From the NCBI RefSeq assembly GCF_022788655.1, contig NZ_CP084951.1, positions 2,914,001-2,978,000 on the forward strand: a DNA stretch of 64,000 bases. Reading direction: 5' to 3'. Of the stretch, positions 8,417 to 18,433 are shown piece after piece. The DNA comes from Sulfitobacter indolifex. GTDB lineage: Bacteria; Pseudomonadota; Alphaproteobacteria; Rhodobacterales; Rhodobacteraceae. Numbering within the stretch: the first letter of the stretch is position 1; every line of letters begins with the position of its first letter. Under the pieces are notes generated by a model. The model was not told the DNA's origin and searched no databases. It saw only the letters and a program-made list of their open reading frames with translations. Both the position numbers and the translations under genes were made by a program.

Positions 8417-8782
8417 ATGATCGCCGTCATCTTCGAAGTCTTCCCCCACCCCGACCGCCGCGAGGAATACCTCGACATCGCAGCCAAAATGCGCCCGCTT
8501 CTGGATGAAATCGACGGCTTCATTTCAGTCGAACGGTTCCAGAGTTTGACCAACCCCGAAAAGCTGCTGTCGCTCTCCTTCTTTCGCGATGAAGAGGCGG
8601 TGCAGAATTGGCGCAAGCTGACCGCGCATCGCGGGGCGCAGGTAGCGGGGCGTGAGGGGATCTTTACCGATTATCACCTGCGCATTGCCCATGTAATCCG
8701 CGACTATGGCATGTTCGACCGCGCCGAGGCTCCGCAGGACAGTCAGGATATCCATCCGCCTCGGCTGGCGACCGAGAGCTGA
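8417..8782 (+). CDS. Antibiotic-biosynthesis-monooxygenase (ABM) domain protein
   Basis: This 121-residue protein is of the small dimeric alpha+beta barrel (ABM) type. The pattern is typical: IAVIFEVFPHPDRREEYLDIA, then DGFISVERF, LLSLSFFRDEEAVQNWR, and AHRGAQVAGREGIFTDY. Relatives include quinol monooxygenases and heme-degrading proteins, but the family is broad and no catalytic residue fixes the substrate. It stands alone and converges with the photolyase gene (6 nt gap). Confidence 0.78.
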   Translation: MIAVIFEVFPHPDRREEYLDIAAKMRPLLDEIDGFISVERFQSLTNPEKLLSLSFFRDEEAVQNWRKLTAHRGAQVAGREGIFTDYHLRIAHVIRDYGMFDRAEAPQDSQDIHPPRLATES

Positions 8783-8788
8783 TCGGGG

Positions 8789-10318
8789 CTAGACCGTCTC
8801 GCCCGCATCTAACCGCTGCAACCAGTTCCCGGCATCGCGCAACACCGCCTCTCGGCGGTCCGCGTCCATCCGGTCCCATGTTGCGTACATGTTCTTCATC
8901 CGCATATTGCCCTGAAACCGCTCGCGGTGCCGATCAAGGAAATGCCAGTAAAGCAGGTTAAACGGGCAGGCCTTCTTCCCCATCTTGGCGCTGACGCTAT
9001 AGCTGCACCCTTTGCAATAATCCGACATGCGGTTGATGTAAGCGCCGGACGAGACATAGGGCTTTGAGGCAATCACCCCGCCATCGGCAAACTGGCTCAT
9101 GCCGACCGTATTGGGCGCTTCGACCCATTCATAGGCATCGGCGTAGACCTCCAAATACCATTCATGCACCTGATGCGGATCGATCCCGGCCAGCAGGGCA
9201 AAATTGCCCGTTACCATCAGCCGCTGGATGTGATGCGCATAGGCGTATTTGCGGGTCTGCCCGATGGCCTGACGTAGGCAATTCATCTGCGTTTCAGCGC
9301 CCCAGTAAAAGGCAGGCAAATCGCGGTCGTGTTGTAGCACGTTGCGCTCAACATACTCTGGCCCCTCAAGGAAATAGATGCCCCGGACGTATTCCCGCCA
9401 GCCGAGGATTTGCCGGATAAACCCTTCGGCGGCGTTGATTGGGACCGCACCTTCCTGCCACGCCTTTTCAGCCGCGCGGCACACCTCCATCGGCCCCAGC
9501 AGTCCGAGGTTAAGATAAGGAGAGATCAGCGCGTGAAAGAGATAGGGCTGATCCTGCATCATCGCGTCTTGGTAATCGCCAAAACGCGGCAGGGCCTGGG
9601 CGATGAAATATGCCAAGACCTGCAAGGCTTCCTCGCGCGTGGTGGCTAGATCGAACGGCTCCAGATCGCCGAAGTTATCGCCGTAGCGCGCGCCTACAAG
9701 GTCCAGCACCGCTTGGGTCTCGGCATCCGGTGCAAAGGTGAGCGGCGCGGGAAACTCTAGCCCCTCTTTAGGCGGTTTGCGGTTGTCATGATCAAAATTC
9801 CACTTACCGCCTGCGGGATCATCGCCCTCCATCAGCAGGCCGGTCTCGCGGCGCATCTCGCGGTAGAAGTATTCCATCCGCAGCGCCTTGCGCCCTTCGG
9901 CCCAATCTTCAAAGCGTTTGCGGCTGGCGATAAAGCGGTCATCCGGTAAAATCTGTGTCGGCGTCGGCGCATGGGTCAGCGTATTGATTAGGCGCCACTC
10001 CCCCGGCTCTGTGACGACCACCTCGCCCGCGCCGGTCTCCTCCGCCCGCCGCAGCAACTCGCCAACGAGTGAGCCGGCGTTCTCAGGGTCATCCAACCGG
10101 GTGTAACGCAGGGTCCAGCCGCCCTCCTCCAACGCACGCGCGAACTTGCGCATGGCCGCAAAGACCAGCGCGCTCTTCTTGGGGTGATGGCGCACATATT
10201 CCGCCTCTTGCGCCACTTCGGCCATGACCACCACATCACGCGCTTTGTCGGCTGCGCGCAGCGACGACAGGTTCAGTGAAAGTTGATCCCCCAAAACCAG
10301 AACCAGCCGGGTCACCAC
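8789..10318 (-). CDS. phrB: FeS-containing bacterial cryptochrome/photolyase (PhrB/CryB type)
   Basis: This 509-residue flavoprotein is probably a (6-4) photolyase or light-sensing cryptochrome. The N-terminal antenna domain begins RLVLVLGDQLS. The C-terminal FAD domain carries RYAYAHHIQRLMVTGNFALL-like helices and EWVEAPNTVGMSQFADGG. Four Cys positions match the [4Fe-4S] ligands of the PhrB/CryB class: one in QMNCLRQA, two in YCKGCSYS and one in KKACPFN. Length matches the class (about 505-515). Repair specificity is known for Agrobacterium PhrB; whether this copy repairs DNA or regulates is open. Its start overlaps the end of the SDR gene by 7 nt, implying co-translation. Confidence 0.93.
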   Translation of the reverse strand: MVTRLVLVLGDQLSLNLSSLRAADKARDVVVMAEVAQEAEYVRHHPKKSALVFAAMRKFARALEEGGWTLRYTRLDDPENAGSLVGELLRRAEETGAGEVVVTEPGEWRLINTLTHAPTPTQILPDDRFIASRKRFEDWAEGRKALRMEYFYREMRRETGLLMEGDDPAGGKWNFDHDNRKPPKEGLEFPAPLTFAPDAETQAVLDLVGARYGDNFGDLEPFDLATTREEALQVLAYFIAQALPRFGDYQDAMMQDQPYLFHALISPYLNLGLLGPMEVCRAAEKAWQEGAVPINAAEGFIRQILGWREYVRGIYFLEGPEYVERNVLQHDRDLPAFYWGAETQMNCLRQAIGQTRKYAYAHHIQRLMVTGNFALLAGIDPHQVHEWYLEVYADAYEWVEAPNTVGMSQFADGGVIASKPYVSSGAYINRMSDYCKGCSYSVSAKMGKKACPFNLLYWHFLDRHRERFQGNMRMKNMYATWDRMDADRREAVLRDAGNWLQRLDAGETV

Positions 10319-10980
10319 GCCACCGCCTTTCCGGCCCAGTCGAAGAACCCGCCGCTATCCGCAGGGGTCAGCCCGTCTATCACATGGAGCAGATTGTCCG
10401 CCGCTTCTGAGGCCGGAACGGCTGGATGGCGGCCAACATATTTCTTGGTAAAGGCGGTTTCCACTGTGCCGGGATGCAGCGCCACGCAGATGCTTTGCAG
10501 ATGGCTGCGCCTAAGCTCAATAGCAGCGGTATGCACAATTTGGTTCACCGCCGCCTTGGCGCTGCGGTAGCTGATCCAGCCGCCCAATCGGTTATCCCCG
10601 ATAGAGCCGACCCGCGCCGACAGCACGGCAAAGACTGCACGCTTGTCGCGCGGCAGGAGCTGCTCTGCGTGGCGCAAGACCAATGCGGGGCCGACAGCGT
10701 TCAGGGCAAACTGGTCCATCATCGCCTTTTGGGTAATCGCTTTGATTGTTTTCTCTGGAGTTGCGCCTTCGATCTCCAAAGCGCCAGTGGCGACAATCAC
10801 CGCATCGAACGGGCTGGTGAACCTCCCCAATCCAGAGCGAACCGAAGCTTCATCCGTCACGTCAAACCCATCAGCCGAGCGCGACAGCGTGGTCACCGCA
10901 TCGCCCCGCGACCGACAGGCCGCCGCCAGCGCCGCACCGATGCCACCACTCGCACCGATGACAAGCACCCGCGCGCTCAT
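10312..10980 (-). CDS. Short-chain dehydrogenase/reductase (SDR)
   Basis: This 222-residue classical SDR has the Rossmann nucleotide-binding loop VIGASGGIGAALA (TGxxxGxG type) at about residues 6-18. The catalytic triad equivalents are Ser in VLSARVGS and Tyr-x-x-x-Lys in YRSAKAA. The substrate cannot be told from sequence. Its stop overlaps the photolyase start by 7 nt, so the two are probably one transcript; this pairing is, as I recall, common in Rhodobacteraceae. A link to FAD or antenna cofactor metabolism is speculation. Confidence 0.88.
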   Translation of the reverse strand: MSARVLVIGASGGIGAALAAACRSRGDAVTTLSRSADGFDVTDEASVRSGLGRFTSPFDAVIVATGALEIEGATPEKTIKAITQKAMMDQFALNAVGPALVLRHAEQLLPRDKRAVFAVLSARVGSIGDNRLGGWISYRSAKAAVNQIVHTAAIELRRSHLQSICVALHPGTVETAFTKKYVGRHPAVPASEAADNLLHVIDGLTPADSGGFFDWAGKAVAW

Positions 10981-11124
10981 CCCTGACCCGCCTGCGTTTT
11001 GTTTTGTGGTTGATGCACTTCCATGACGCCCTCCGCTTCAGAGAAGGTAGGCGGCGCTGACGCAGGGGCAAACAAAACCCGCAACCCCCTTTTCATTTGA
11101 AAACGGGTGCGTATAACTACCCCT

Positions 11125-11211
11125 ATGACACAGGCCGTCCATATCCCGACCCTGCCGCGCCGCTGCGCGGGCCTGCTGCGTGCCAACTTGCTGCTACTAA
11201 TTCGCCTCTGA
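11125..11211 (+). CDS. leuL: Leucine-rich leader peptide of leuA (LeuL-like)
   Basis: This is a 28-codon ORF in the leuA leader with an ATG at 11125 and TGA at 11209-11211. Codons 17-18 are Leu-Leu, and near the end comes a run of four Leu followed by Ile (TTG CTG CTA CTA ATT), then Arg-Leu-stop; 9 of 28 residues are Leu. CTA and TTG are rare in GC-rich genomes, which would sharpen sensitivity to leucyl-tRNA. It lies 72 nt upstream of leuA and overlaps a strong hairpin, the arrangement of an attenuation leader. No ribosome-binding site is obvious. The role is inferred from Leu content and position. Confidence 0.82.
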   Translation: MTQAVHIPTLPRRCAGLLRANLLLLIRL

Positions 11212-11240
11212 GCGTGCCCTTCGGCGCGCCCGCTCAGAGG
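11205..11240 (+). promoter_or_regulatory. Attenuator hairpin overlapping the leader stop codon
   Basis: The arms CCTCTGAGCG (11205-11214) and CGCTCAGAGG (11231-11240) pair perfectly over 10 bp, and the loop can extend the stem (TGCC/GGCG). The left arm contains the leader peptide stop codon, so a ribosome's position decides whether it folds. There is no U-run after it, so it may be an antiterminator or translational element rather than a plain terminator. Confidence 0.65.
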
Positions 11241-11283
11241 GATGTGTCGCGCGCCAAGGATACCAGCAAAGAAAGAACCCAGG

Positions 11284-12852
11284 ATGACCGATATGACGAA
11301 ACAGGACCGTGTGCTGATCTTTGACACAACCTTGCGGGATGGCGAACAATCCCCCGGGGCCACGATGACCCATGCCGAAAAGCTGGAGATCGCGCAACTT
11401 CTCGATGAGATGGGCGTCGACATCATCGAAGCGGGTTTTCCCATCGCTTCGGAAGGCGACTTTAACGCGGTCAGCGAGATTGCCCGACAAAGCCAGAACG
11501 CCGTGATCTGCGGCCTTGCCCGCGCGCAGTTGGGTGACATTGATCGCTGCTGGGAGGCCGTGAAACATGCCCGCCAGCCGCGCATTCACACATTTATCGG
11601 CACCTCGCCCCTGCACCGCGCCATTCCAAACCTGACCCAAGACGAAATGGCCGACCGCATCCACGAAACCGTGACCCACGCGCGCAACCTCTGTGACAAC
11701 GTGCAATGGTCGCCGATGGACGCCACGCGGACGGAACTGGACTACCTCTACCGCGTCGTCGAGATCGCTATCAAGGCCGGGGCCACCACGATCAACATCC
11801 CCGACACCGTGGGCTACACCGCCCCGCGTGAAAGCGCTGATCTGATCACCAAACTGCTCGAAAATGTGCCGGGCGCGGATGAGATCATCTTTGCGACGCA
11901 CTGCCACAACGATCTGGGTATGGCGACTGCCAACAGCCTTGCCGCGGTTGAGGCCGGGGCGCGGCAGGTGGAATGCACCATCAACGGTTTGGGCGAACGC
12001 GCGGGCAACACGGCACTCGAAGAGGTCGTCATGGCGCTGAAGGTGCGCAATGACATCATGCCCTACGAGACACGCATCGACAGCACCAAGATCATGAACA
12101 TCTCGCGCCGGGTCGCCGCCGTTTCGGGCTTCGCAGTTCAGTTCAACAAAGCGATCGTCGGCAAAAACGCCTTCGCGCATGAGAGCGGCATCCACCAAGA
12201 CGGCATGCTCAAGAACGCCGAGACATTTGAGATCATGCGCCCCGAAGATGTGGGTCTGACCGAGACCAATATCGTCATGGGCAAACATTCGGGCCGCGCG
12301 GCGCTGCGGTCCAAGCTCGAAGACCTCGGGTTTGAACTGGGCGACAACCAGCTCAAGGATGTCTTTGTGCGGTTCAAGGAATTGGCCGACCGTAAAAAGG
12401 AAATCTACGAGGACGATCTGATTGCGCTGATGCGCACCGCGACCGATCCCGAAGAAGACCGCATTCGCCTTAAGTCGTTGAAAGTGGTTTGTGGCACCGA
12501 AGGCCCGCAGACTGCTGACATGGTACTTGAAGTGGACGGTGCAGAGCAATCCACCAATCAAACCGGCGATGGCCCCGTTGATGCTGCGTTCAATTGCATC
12601 AAGGCGCTGGTGCTGCATACCGCGCGCTTGCAGTTGTATCAGGTGCATGCCGTGACCGAAGGCACCGACGCGCAGGCGACGGTTTCCGTGCGGATGGAAG
12701 AAGAGGGCCGCATCGTGACCGGCCAATCGGCGGATACTGATACCGTGGTGGCGAGTGTGCGGGCCTATATTCACGCGCTGAACCGTCTTTTAGTGCGGCG
12801 CGAGAAGGGCGGCACGGACAAGCGCGAGATCAACTACAAAGATGTAGGTTGA
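11284..12852 (+). CDS. leuA: 2-isopropylmalate synthase
   Basis: This 522-residue enzyme condenses acetyl-CoA and 2-oxoisovalerate, the first committed step of leucine synthesis. The DRE-TIM barrel motifs are present: [10 protein letters not shown] near the N-terminus, metal ligands in THCHNDLG (His206, His208), GLGERAGN, and [10 protein letters not shown]. The C-terminal half carries the LeuA allosteric domain (leucine feedback). Length matches E. coli LeuA (523). I start it at ATG 11284 after CCCAGG; an in-frame upstream start would run into the leader hairpin. Regulation by attenuation is suggested by the Leu-rich leader. Confidence 0.96.
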   Translation: MTDMTKQDRVLIFDTTLRDGEQSPGATMTHAEKLEIAQLLDEMGVDIIEAGFPIASEGDFNAVSEIARQSQNAVICGLARAQLGDIDRCWEAVKHARQPRIHTFIGTSPLHRAIPNLTQDEMADRIHETVTHARNLCDNVQWSPMDATRTELDYLYRVVEIAIKAGATTINIPDTVGYTAPRESADLITKLLENVPGADEIIFATHCHNDLGMATANSLAAVEAGARQVECTINGLGERAGNTALEEVVMALKVRNDIMPYETRIDSTKIMNISRRVAAVSGFAVQFNKAIVGKNAFAHESGIHQDGMLKNAETFEIMRPEDVGLTETNIVMGKHSGRAALRSKLEDLGFELGDNQLKDVFVRFKELADRKKEIYEDDLIALMRTATDPEEDRIRLKSLKVVCGTEGPQTADMVLEVDGAEQSTNQTGDGPVDAAFNCIKALVLHTARLQLYQVHAVTEGTDAQATVSVRMEEEGRIVTGQSADTDTVVASVRAYIHALNRLLVRREKGGTDKREINYKDVG

Positions 12853-12856
12853 TTTA

Positions 12857-12887
12857 GAGGGCGGGGGTTAAAACCTCGCCCTTTTTA
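12857..12887 (+). terminator. Rho-independent terminator after leuA
   Basis: A stem AGGGCGGGGGTT / AACCTCGCCCT with a small AA loop and one mismatch is followed by TTTTT, just behind the leuA stop. The following stretch to 13150 holds no gene I can support, only a hairpin at 13008-13037. Confidence 0.88.
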
Positions 12888-13007
12888 CGTGTGCAGTATG
12901 GAAGCAAGGCATCGCCTGTCCGCGGGGTGGCGAACCAAACCTTAGTTTATACCACTTAATTGATCAGCCATGACGCGCCCTCAAAGTGGCATACCCAGCC
13001 TCACTAA

Positions 13008-13037
13008 ATCGCCTCCCCGTCCGGGTGGGCAGGCGAT
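13008..13037. repeat. Intergenic inverted repeat
   Basis: ATCGCCT (13008-13014) and AGGCGAT (13031-13037) flank C- and G-rich inner bases that extend the pairing. It has no U-run and no nearby start codon. It could be part of a small RNA or the 3' region of the VOC gene on the minus strand; nothing further is visible between 12890 and 13150. Confidence 0.35.
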
Positions 13038-13150
13038 GCCCGGCGCCTGCGGCTTGATTCCGGGCTGGGGTGGAAATCGCCACCGGCAGGCCGGCCGACC
13101 GACTGACAACCGCAAATCAAAAACCAGCGCATGCGGACCCAAGCGCACTC

Positions 13151-13732
13151 TCAATACGGGTTCTTCGCCCCGCGATCTTCGCTCAGCGACGCCTGCCCCT
13201 GCTCCATAATCTTCACCACCGCATCCGCCAGATGCTGCCGCTGGATATGATCATCCCCCGCCGCAACGCGCAGCTTATGCGCTTCCAGCATCACCTCGGC
13301 ATGGCTCGATCCGCGCGGCGGGATGAAGGTGTAGCAGGCCAGTTCAATCAACTGCCCCAGCGGATCCTTGAAATAGATCGAATGCATGAAGCCTCGGTCT
13401 TTCACCCCCGAATGCCCGATGCCCCGCGCCTCTAACCGCTCGGGGATTTGGTCAAACATCGCGCGGTCCACCTCGAACGCCAAATGATGCACGCAGCCCG
13501 GATCCATCGGCGTGCGGTTGTGCACCCGCTTGCGGGTCTCATTGGTAAAGATCGTAATCAGCCGCCCGTCGCCGGGATCAAAATAGAGGTGCCCCTCGTC
13601 CGGGTCATCTAAATTTGGCTGATCAAAGATGAAAGGCATCCCCAAGACCCCCTCCCAGAAGTCGATGGAGCTTTGCCGATCTGCCCCGGTGAGGGTGATG
13701 TGATGCACCCCAAGTGTCTGTATCTTTTGCAT
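13151..13732 (-). CDS. VOC (glyoxalase/ring-cleaving dioxygenase) family protein
   Basis: This protein of about 193 residues has the vicinal-oxygen-chelate fold. The metal-ligand pattern includes His in GVHHITLTG, His in CVHHLAFEV and Glu in GQLIELACY; DPGDGRLITIF lies between. A C-terminal helical extension of about 60 residues follows the VOC core. Relatives act on aromatic or glyoxal substrates; this one's substrate is unknown. I start at 13732 (MQKIQTLGVHH), where GAGG sits upstream; a reading seven residues longer is possible. It is divergent from mreB. Confidence 0.8.
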   Translation of the reverse strand: MQKIQTLGVHHITLTGADRQSSIDFWEGVLGMPFIFDQPNLDDPDEGHLYFDPGDGRLITIFTNETRKRVHNRTPMDPGCVHHLAFEVDRAMFDQIPERLEARGIGHSGVKDRGFMHSIYFKDPLGQLIELACYTFIPPRGSSHAEVMLEAHKLRVAAGDDHIQRQHLADAVVKIMEQGQASLSEDRGAKNPY

Positions 13733-13851
13733 GGTATCGCCGACCTCCGCCATAAATATACCGCTCTATGATAGCGCGGCGGCAATATCGCGCCACCTTT
13801 GCGGTCTTGCCCCTTTCGCCCTGCCCCTGTGCGCCCTATAAGAGCCAGTAG

Positions 13852-14958
<1,107 letters not shown>

Positions 14959-15029
14959 CACTGGCAAGTTAGCCAGACCCGGCACGCGGCGACAACGCCC
15001 CGCCTGACCGGGCGGGAGTTTCAGCACAG

Positions 15030-15932
15030 ATGCCCAAGGACCGTTCCAGCTCCAGTGATTTCACCGGCCCTTTGCGCCGGTTGCTGCTGGCTGTGCTGGT
15101 GCTGGCCCTGACCGGGGTCTTCTTGCTGTGGCGCATCGACAGCCCCCGCGTCGAGCGTTTCCGCGCGCAGGTCACCGACCGTTTTGTGCCCAACCTCGAT
15201 TGGGCCATGGCCCCGGTGACCGGCACCATCAACCTGCTGCGCGATTTCCAAAGCTACCAACGCCTCAGCGAACAGAACCGCGAGCTGCGCTCGGAATTGC
15301 GCCAGATGCAGGCGTGGAAAGAAGCGGCCTTGCAGCTAGAGCAGGAGAACGCCCGACTGCTGGACCTCAACAATGTCCGGCTCGATCCGCGCCTCACCTT
15401 CATCACCGGCACGGTGCTGGCCGACAGCGGCTCCCCCTATCGCCAATCGGTGCTCTTGAACGTCGGCGCACGCGATGGGCTGGTCGAAGGCTGGGCGACG
15501 ATGGACGGCATCGGGCTGGTCGGGCGCATTGCAGGTGTGGGCAAGAACACGGCGCGCGTGATCCTGCTGACCGACGCTTCCAGCCGCATTCCGGCAACGA
15601 TCCAGCCCTCGGGCCAACGCGCGATGGTCGCAGGCGACAACAGCGCCGCGCCGCCGCTCGATTTCATCGAAAACCGCGAGTTGGTTCGCCCCGGTGACCG
15701 TGTCATCAGCTCGGGCGATGGCGGGGTTTTCCCGGCAGGCATCCTAATTGGCCAAGTCGCCGCCGATCCGGGTGGGCGCCTTCGGGTACGCTTGGCAGCG
15801 GATTACGAACGGTTGGAGTTCCTCCGCGTGTTGCGCAATCACGGCAACGAAAAGGTACCAGACACCGCGCATGTCATCACCTCAGATGGCCCCTTGGCCG
15901 AACCGGCAGCCCCGGTCGGGATGGACCAATGA
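15030..15932 (+). CDS. mreC: Rod-shape-determining protein MreC
   Basis: This 300-residue bitopic protein has one N-terminal membrane helix (LLLAVLVLALTGVFLLW), a coiled coil (about 75-110; RELRSELRQMQAWKEAALQLEQENARLL) and a periplasmic two-barrel core. The core has DGLVEGWATMDGIGLVGRIAGVG and ...SSRIPATIQPSGQRAM. MreC links MreB to PBP2 and RodA. It follows mreB by 71 nt and overlaps mreD by 4 nt (ATGA), indicating translational coupling. Confidence 0.95.
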   Translation: MPKDRSSSSDFTGPLRRLLLAVLVLALTGVFLLWRIDSPRVERFRAQVTDRFVPNLDWAMAPVTGTINLLRDFQSYQRLSEQNRELRSELRQMQAWKEAALQLEQENARLLDLNNVRLDPRLTFITGTVLADSGSPYRQSVLLNVGARDGLVEGWATMDGIGLVGRIAGVGKNTARVILLTDASSRIPATIQPSGQRAMVAGDNSAAPPLDFIENRELVRPGDRVISSGDGGVFPAGILIGQVAADPGGRLRVRLAADYERLEFLRVLRNHGNEKVPDTAHVITSDGPLAEPAAPVGMDQ

Positions 15933-16468
15933 CCGATCTGTCGCGCAGCCGGTTGTGGGTCATGCGCCTGAGCTTTGTCGCACTGGCGCTGGTGATCCTG
16001 TTCTTTCACCTGTTGCCGCTTGAGACGACCCCGCGCAGCTGGGCAGGCCCCGATCTGCTGCTGGGCTTTGCCTGCGCATGGGGGTTGCGGCGGCCGGAAT
16101 ATGTGCCTGCCATTTTTCTAGCGCTGGTCTTTTTGCTTTCGGACTTGTTGCTGCAACGCCCTCCCGGGCTTTGGGCAGTGCTGGCGCTGCTCGGGGTCGA
16201 GAACCTTAAATCCCGAGGGCGCCATCTGCGCGATGCGAGCTTTGCTGCCGAATGGCTGACCGTGTCCGTGATCCTGACCATGGTGATCTTTGCCAACCGC
16301 ATTCTGCTGAGCTTTGCGCTGGTGCCCACGCCCTCGATGTCTCTGAACCTCACGGAATTGGCACTGACCACGCTCGCTTATCCGCTGATTGTGGCCGTGA
16401 CCCATGGTATCATGGGGGTGCGCAAAACCGCGCCGGGCGATCTGGATGCGCTTGGTAAACGGGTATGA
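15929..16468 (+). CDS. mreD: Rod-shape-determining protein MreD
   Basis: This 179-residue integral membrane protein has about five predicted helices, including LSFVALALVILFFHLLPL and VSVILTMVIFANRILLSFAL. It occupies the conserved MreD position between mreC and mrdA. MreD sequences are poorly conserved, so the name rests mainly on synteny, size and topology. It starts within the mreC stop codon, and mrdA begins 15 nt later. Confidence 0.88.
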   Translation: MTDLSRSRLWVMRLSFVALALVILFFHLLPLETTPRSWAGPDLLLGFACAWGLRRPEYVPAIFLALVFLLSDLLLQRPPGLWAVLALLGVENLKSRGRHLRDASFAAEWLTVSVILTMVIFANRILLSFALVPTPSMSLNLTELALTTLAYPLIVAVTHGIMGVRKTAPGDLDALGKRV

Positions 16469-16483
16469 TCGGGGACCGATAAG

Positions 16484-18433
16484 ATGAGACGTAGCCGCGC
16501 CGACAACGATGCCAACCACATGCGCCTGACCCGCCGTGCCGCCCTTTTGGGCGGGGCGCAACTGCTGTTCATGGGCGGTCTGGCCGCGCGGATGCGCTAT
16601 TTGCAAGTCGATCAAGCCGATCAATTTCGCCTGCTGGCCGAAGAGAACCGGATCAACATCCGGCTGATCCCGCCGTCCCGTGGCGAAATTTTCGACCGCA
16701 ACGGCGTGCAGCTGGCCGACAACGTGCCCTCTTACCGGATCGTCATGGTGCGCGAAGATGCGGGCGACGTCGACGCGGTGATGGAGCGTTTGGCGCAGGT
16801 CATTGAGATTGACGAGGAAACCCGCGCGCGCGCAATGGCCGAGATGGCCCGCTCTGCCCCGTTCTTGCCGGTCACCATCGTCGATGACGTCAGTTGGGAG
16901 GTCGTGAGCAAGGTCAGCGTCAACGCCCCCGCCCTGCCGGGCGTGACACCTGAAGTGGGTCTAACCCGCGTCTACCCGCGCGGCGCAGATTTTGCGCATG
17001 TGGTGGGCCGCGTGGGCCGGGTAAGCCAAGCCGATCTCGATGCGCTGGAAGACCCTGATCAGGTGCTGCGCATTCCCCGTTTCCAAATCGGCAAGATCAA
17101 CGTTGAGGCCCGCGCCGAAAGCCTGCTGCGCGGCTCTGCTGGCACCAAACATGTCGAGGTGAACGCCACCGGTCGGGTGATGCGCGAACTTGAGCGGCGC
17201 GAAGGTCAGGCCGGGGCGGATCTGCAATTGACCGTCGACGCCAATCTGCAACGCTATGTGCAGGCCCGTCTGGGAGACGAAAGCGCCGCCGTGGTCATAA
17301 TTGACTGCGAGAATGGCGATCTGGCCGCATTGGCCTCTTCACCCAGCTATGATCCAAACCTCTTTATCGGGGGCATCTCCTCGGCGGATTATAATCCGCT
17401 GTTGAATTCCAAATACCGACCCTTGGTGAACAAGCCGGTGCAGGGCACCTACCCGCCTGGCTCAACCTTCAAGATGATCGTCGCACTCGCCGCTATCGAA
17501 GAGGGCATCGTCAGCCCCGAAGAGACGGTATATTGCCCCGGCCATCTGGAAGTCGCGGGGCGGCGGTTCCACTGCTGGAAGCGCGCGGGCCACGGATGGG
17601 TTAACCTTCAAGATTCTCTCAAACAATCTTGCGACGTGTATTATTACGACCTCGCCGTAAAGGTGGGGATTGAGAAGATTACCGCCATGTCGAACCGCTT
17701 TGGCCTTGGGATCAAACATGATCTGGCACTGTCTTCGGTTGCGGGCGGGCTCGCCCCGACCAAACAGTGGAAACGCTCGGCCCGAGGTGAGGAATGGGTC
17801 GTGGGCGATACGGTCAACGCCTCTATCGGGCAGGGTTTCACCCTCTCCTCCCCGCTGCAACTGGCCGTGATGAGCGCCCGGATCGCCACTGGGCGCGTGG
17901 TGACGCCACGGTTGATTAAATCCATCGATGGGGTGGAGCAGCCCAGCGGTGCGGGCGAGCCGATGGGCCTGAACGAAAACAACCTGCGCCAGTTGCGCAA
18001 GGCGATGTACGACGTTGTCAACGATCGGCGCGGCACCGGCTATCGCAGCCGCATCATTGACGAGACGATGCGTATGGCCGGCAAGACGGGCACCAGTCAG
18101 GTCCGTAACATCACCGCTGCCGAACGCGCGCGTGGGGTGACCAGCAACGCTGATCTGCCGTGGGAACGGCGCGACCATGCGCTTTTTGTCTGTTTTGCCC
18201 CTTTCGACAAGCCGAAGTACGCGGCCTGCGTATTGGTGGAACACGGCGGAGGCGGCTCGACCGCTGCCGCGCCAATCGCCCGCGATGTGATGTTGCAGGC
18301 GATGGCCGGGGGGGAACCGCCGTTGGAAGCTTACCCCAAGTCTGACCGGGGCCGCATTGCCACCCAACAAGAAGAACTGCGCAATACCGCCCCCGAAACC
18401 GCCGCCAGCGCGGAGGGGGACGATCAGGCATGA
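16484..18433 (+). CDS. mrdA: Penicillin-binding protein 2 (elongasome transpeptidase)
   Basis: This 649-residue class B PBP crosslinks peptidoglycan during cell elongation. An N-terminal signal anchor (ALLGGAQLLFMGGLAARM) is followed by the PBP dimerisation domain (PPSRGEIFDRNGVQLADN). The transpeptidase motifs are SxxK in GSTFK (Ser327, Lys330), SxN region in LKQSCDVYYY, and KTGTS (534-538). It partners RodA, whose gene overlaps its 3' end by 4 nt. Confidence 0.97.
   Translation: MRRSRADNDANHMRLTRRAALLGGAQLLFMGGLAARMRYLQVDQADQFRLLAEENRINIRLIPPSRGEIFDRNGVQLADNVPSYRIVMVREDAGDVDAVMERLAQVIEIDEETRARAMAEMARSAPFLPVTIVDDVSWEVVSKVSVNAPALPGVTPEVGLTRVYPRGADFAHVVGRVGRVSQADLDALEDPDQVLRIPRFQIGKINVEARAESLLRGSAGTKHVEVNATGRVMRELERREGQAGADLQLTVDANLQRYVQARLGDESAAVVIIDCENGDLAALASSPSYDPNLFIGGISSADYNPLLNSKYRPLVNKPVQGTYPPGSTFKMIVALAAIEEGIVSPEETVYCPGHLEVAGRRFHCWKRAGHGWVNLQDSLKQSCDVYYYDLAVKVGIEKITAMSNRFGLGIKHDLALSSVAGGLAPTKQWKRSARGEEWVVGDTVNASIGQGFTLSSPLQLAVMSARIATGRVVTPRLIKSIDGVEQPSGAGEPMGLNENNLRQLRKAMYDVVNDRRGTGYRSRIIDETMRMAGKTGTSQVRNITAAERARGVTSNADLPWERRDHALFVCFAPFDKPKYAACVLVEHGGGGSTAAAPIARDVMLQAMAGGEPPLEAYPKSDRGRIATQQEELRNTAPETAASAEGDDQA

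Noticed and set aside
11197..12774. 525-codon ORF opposite leuA
   Set aside because: Shadow of leuA with low-complexity translation and no recognisable domain.
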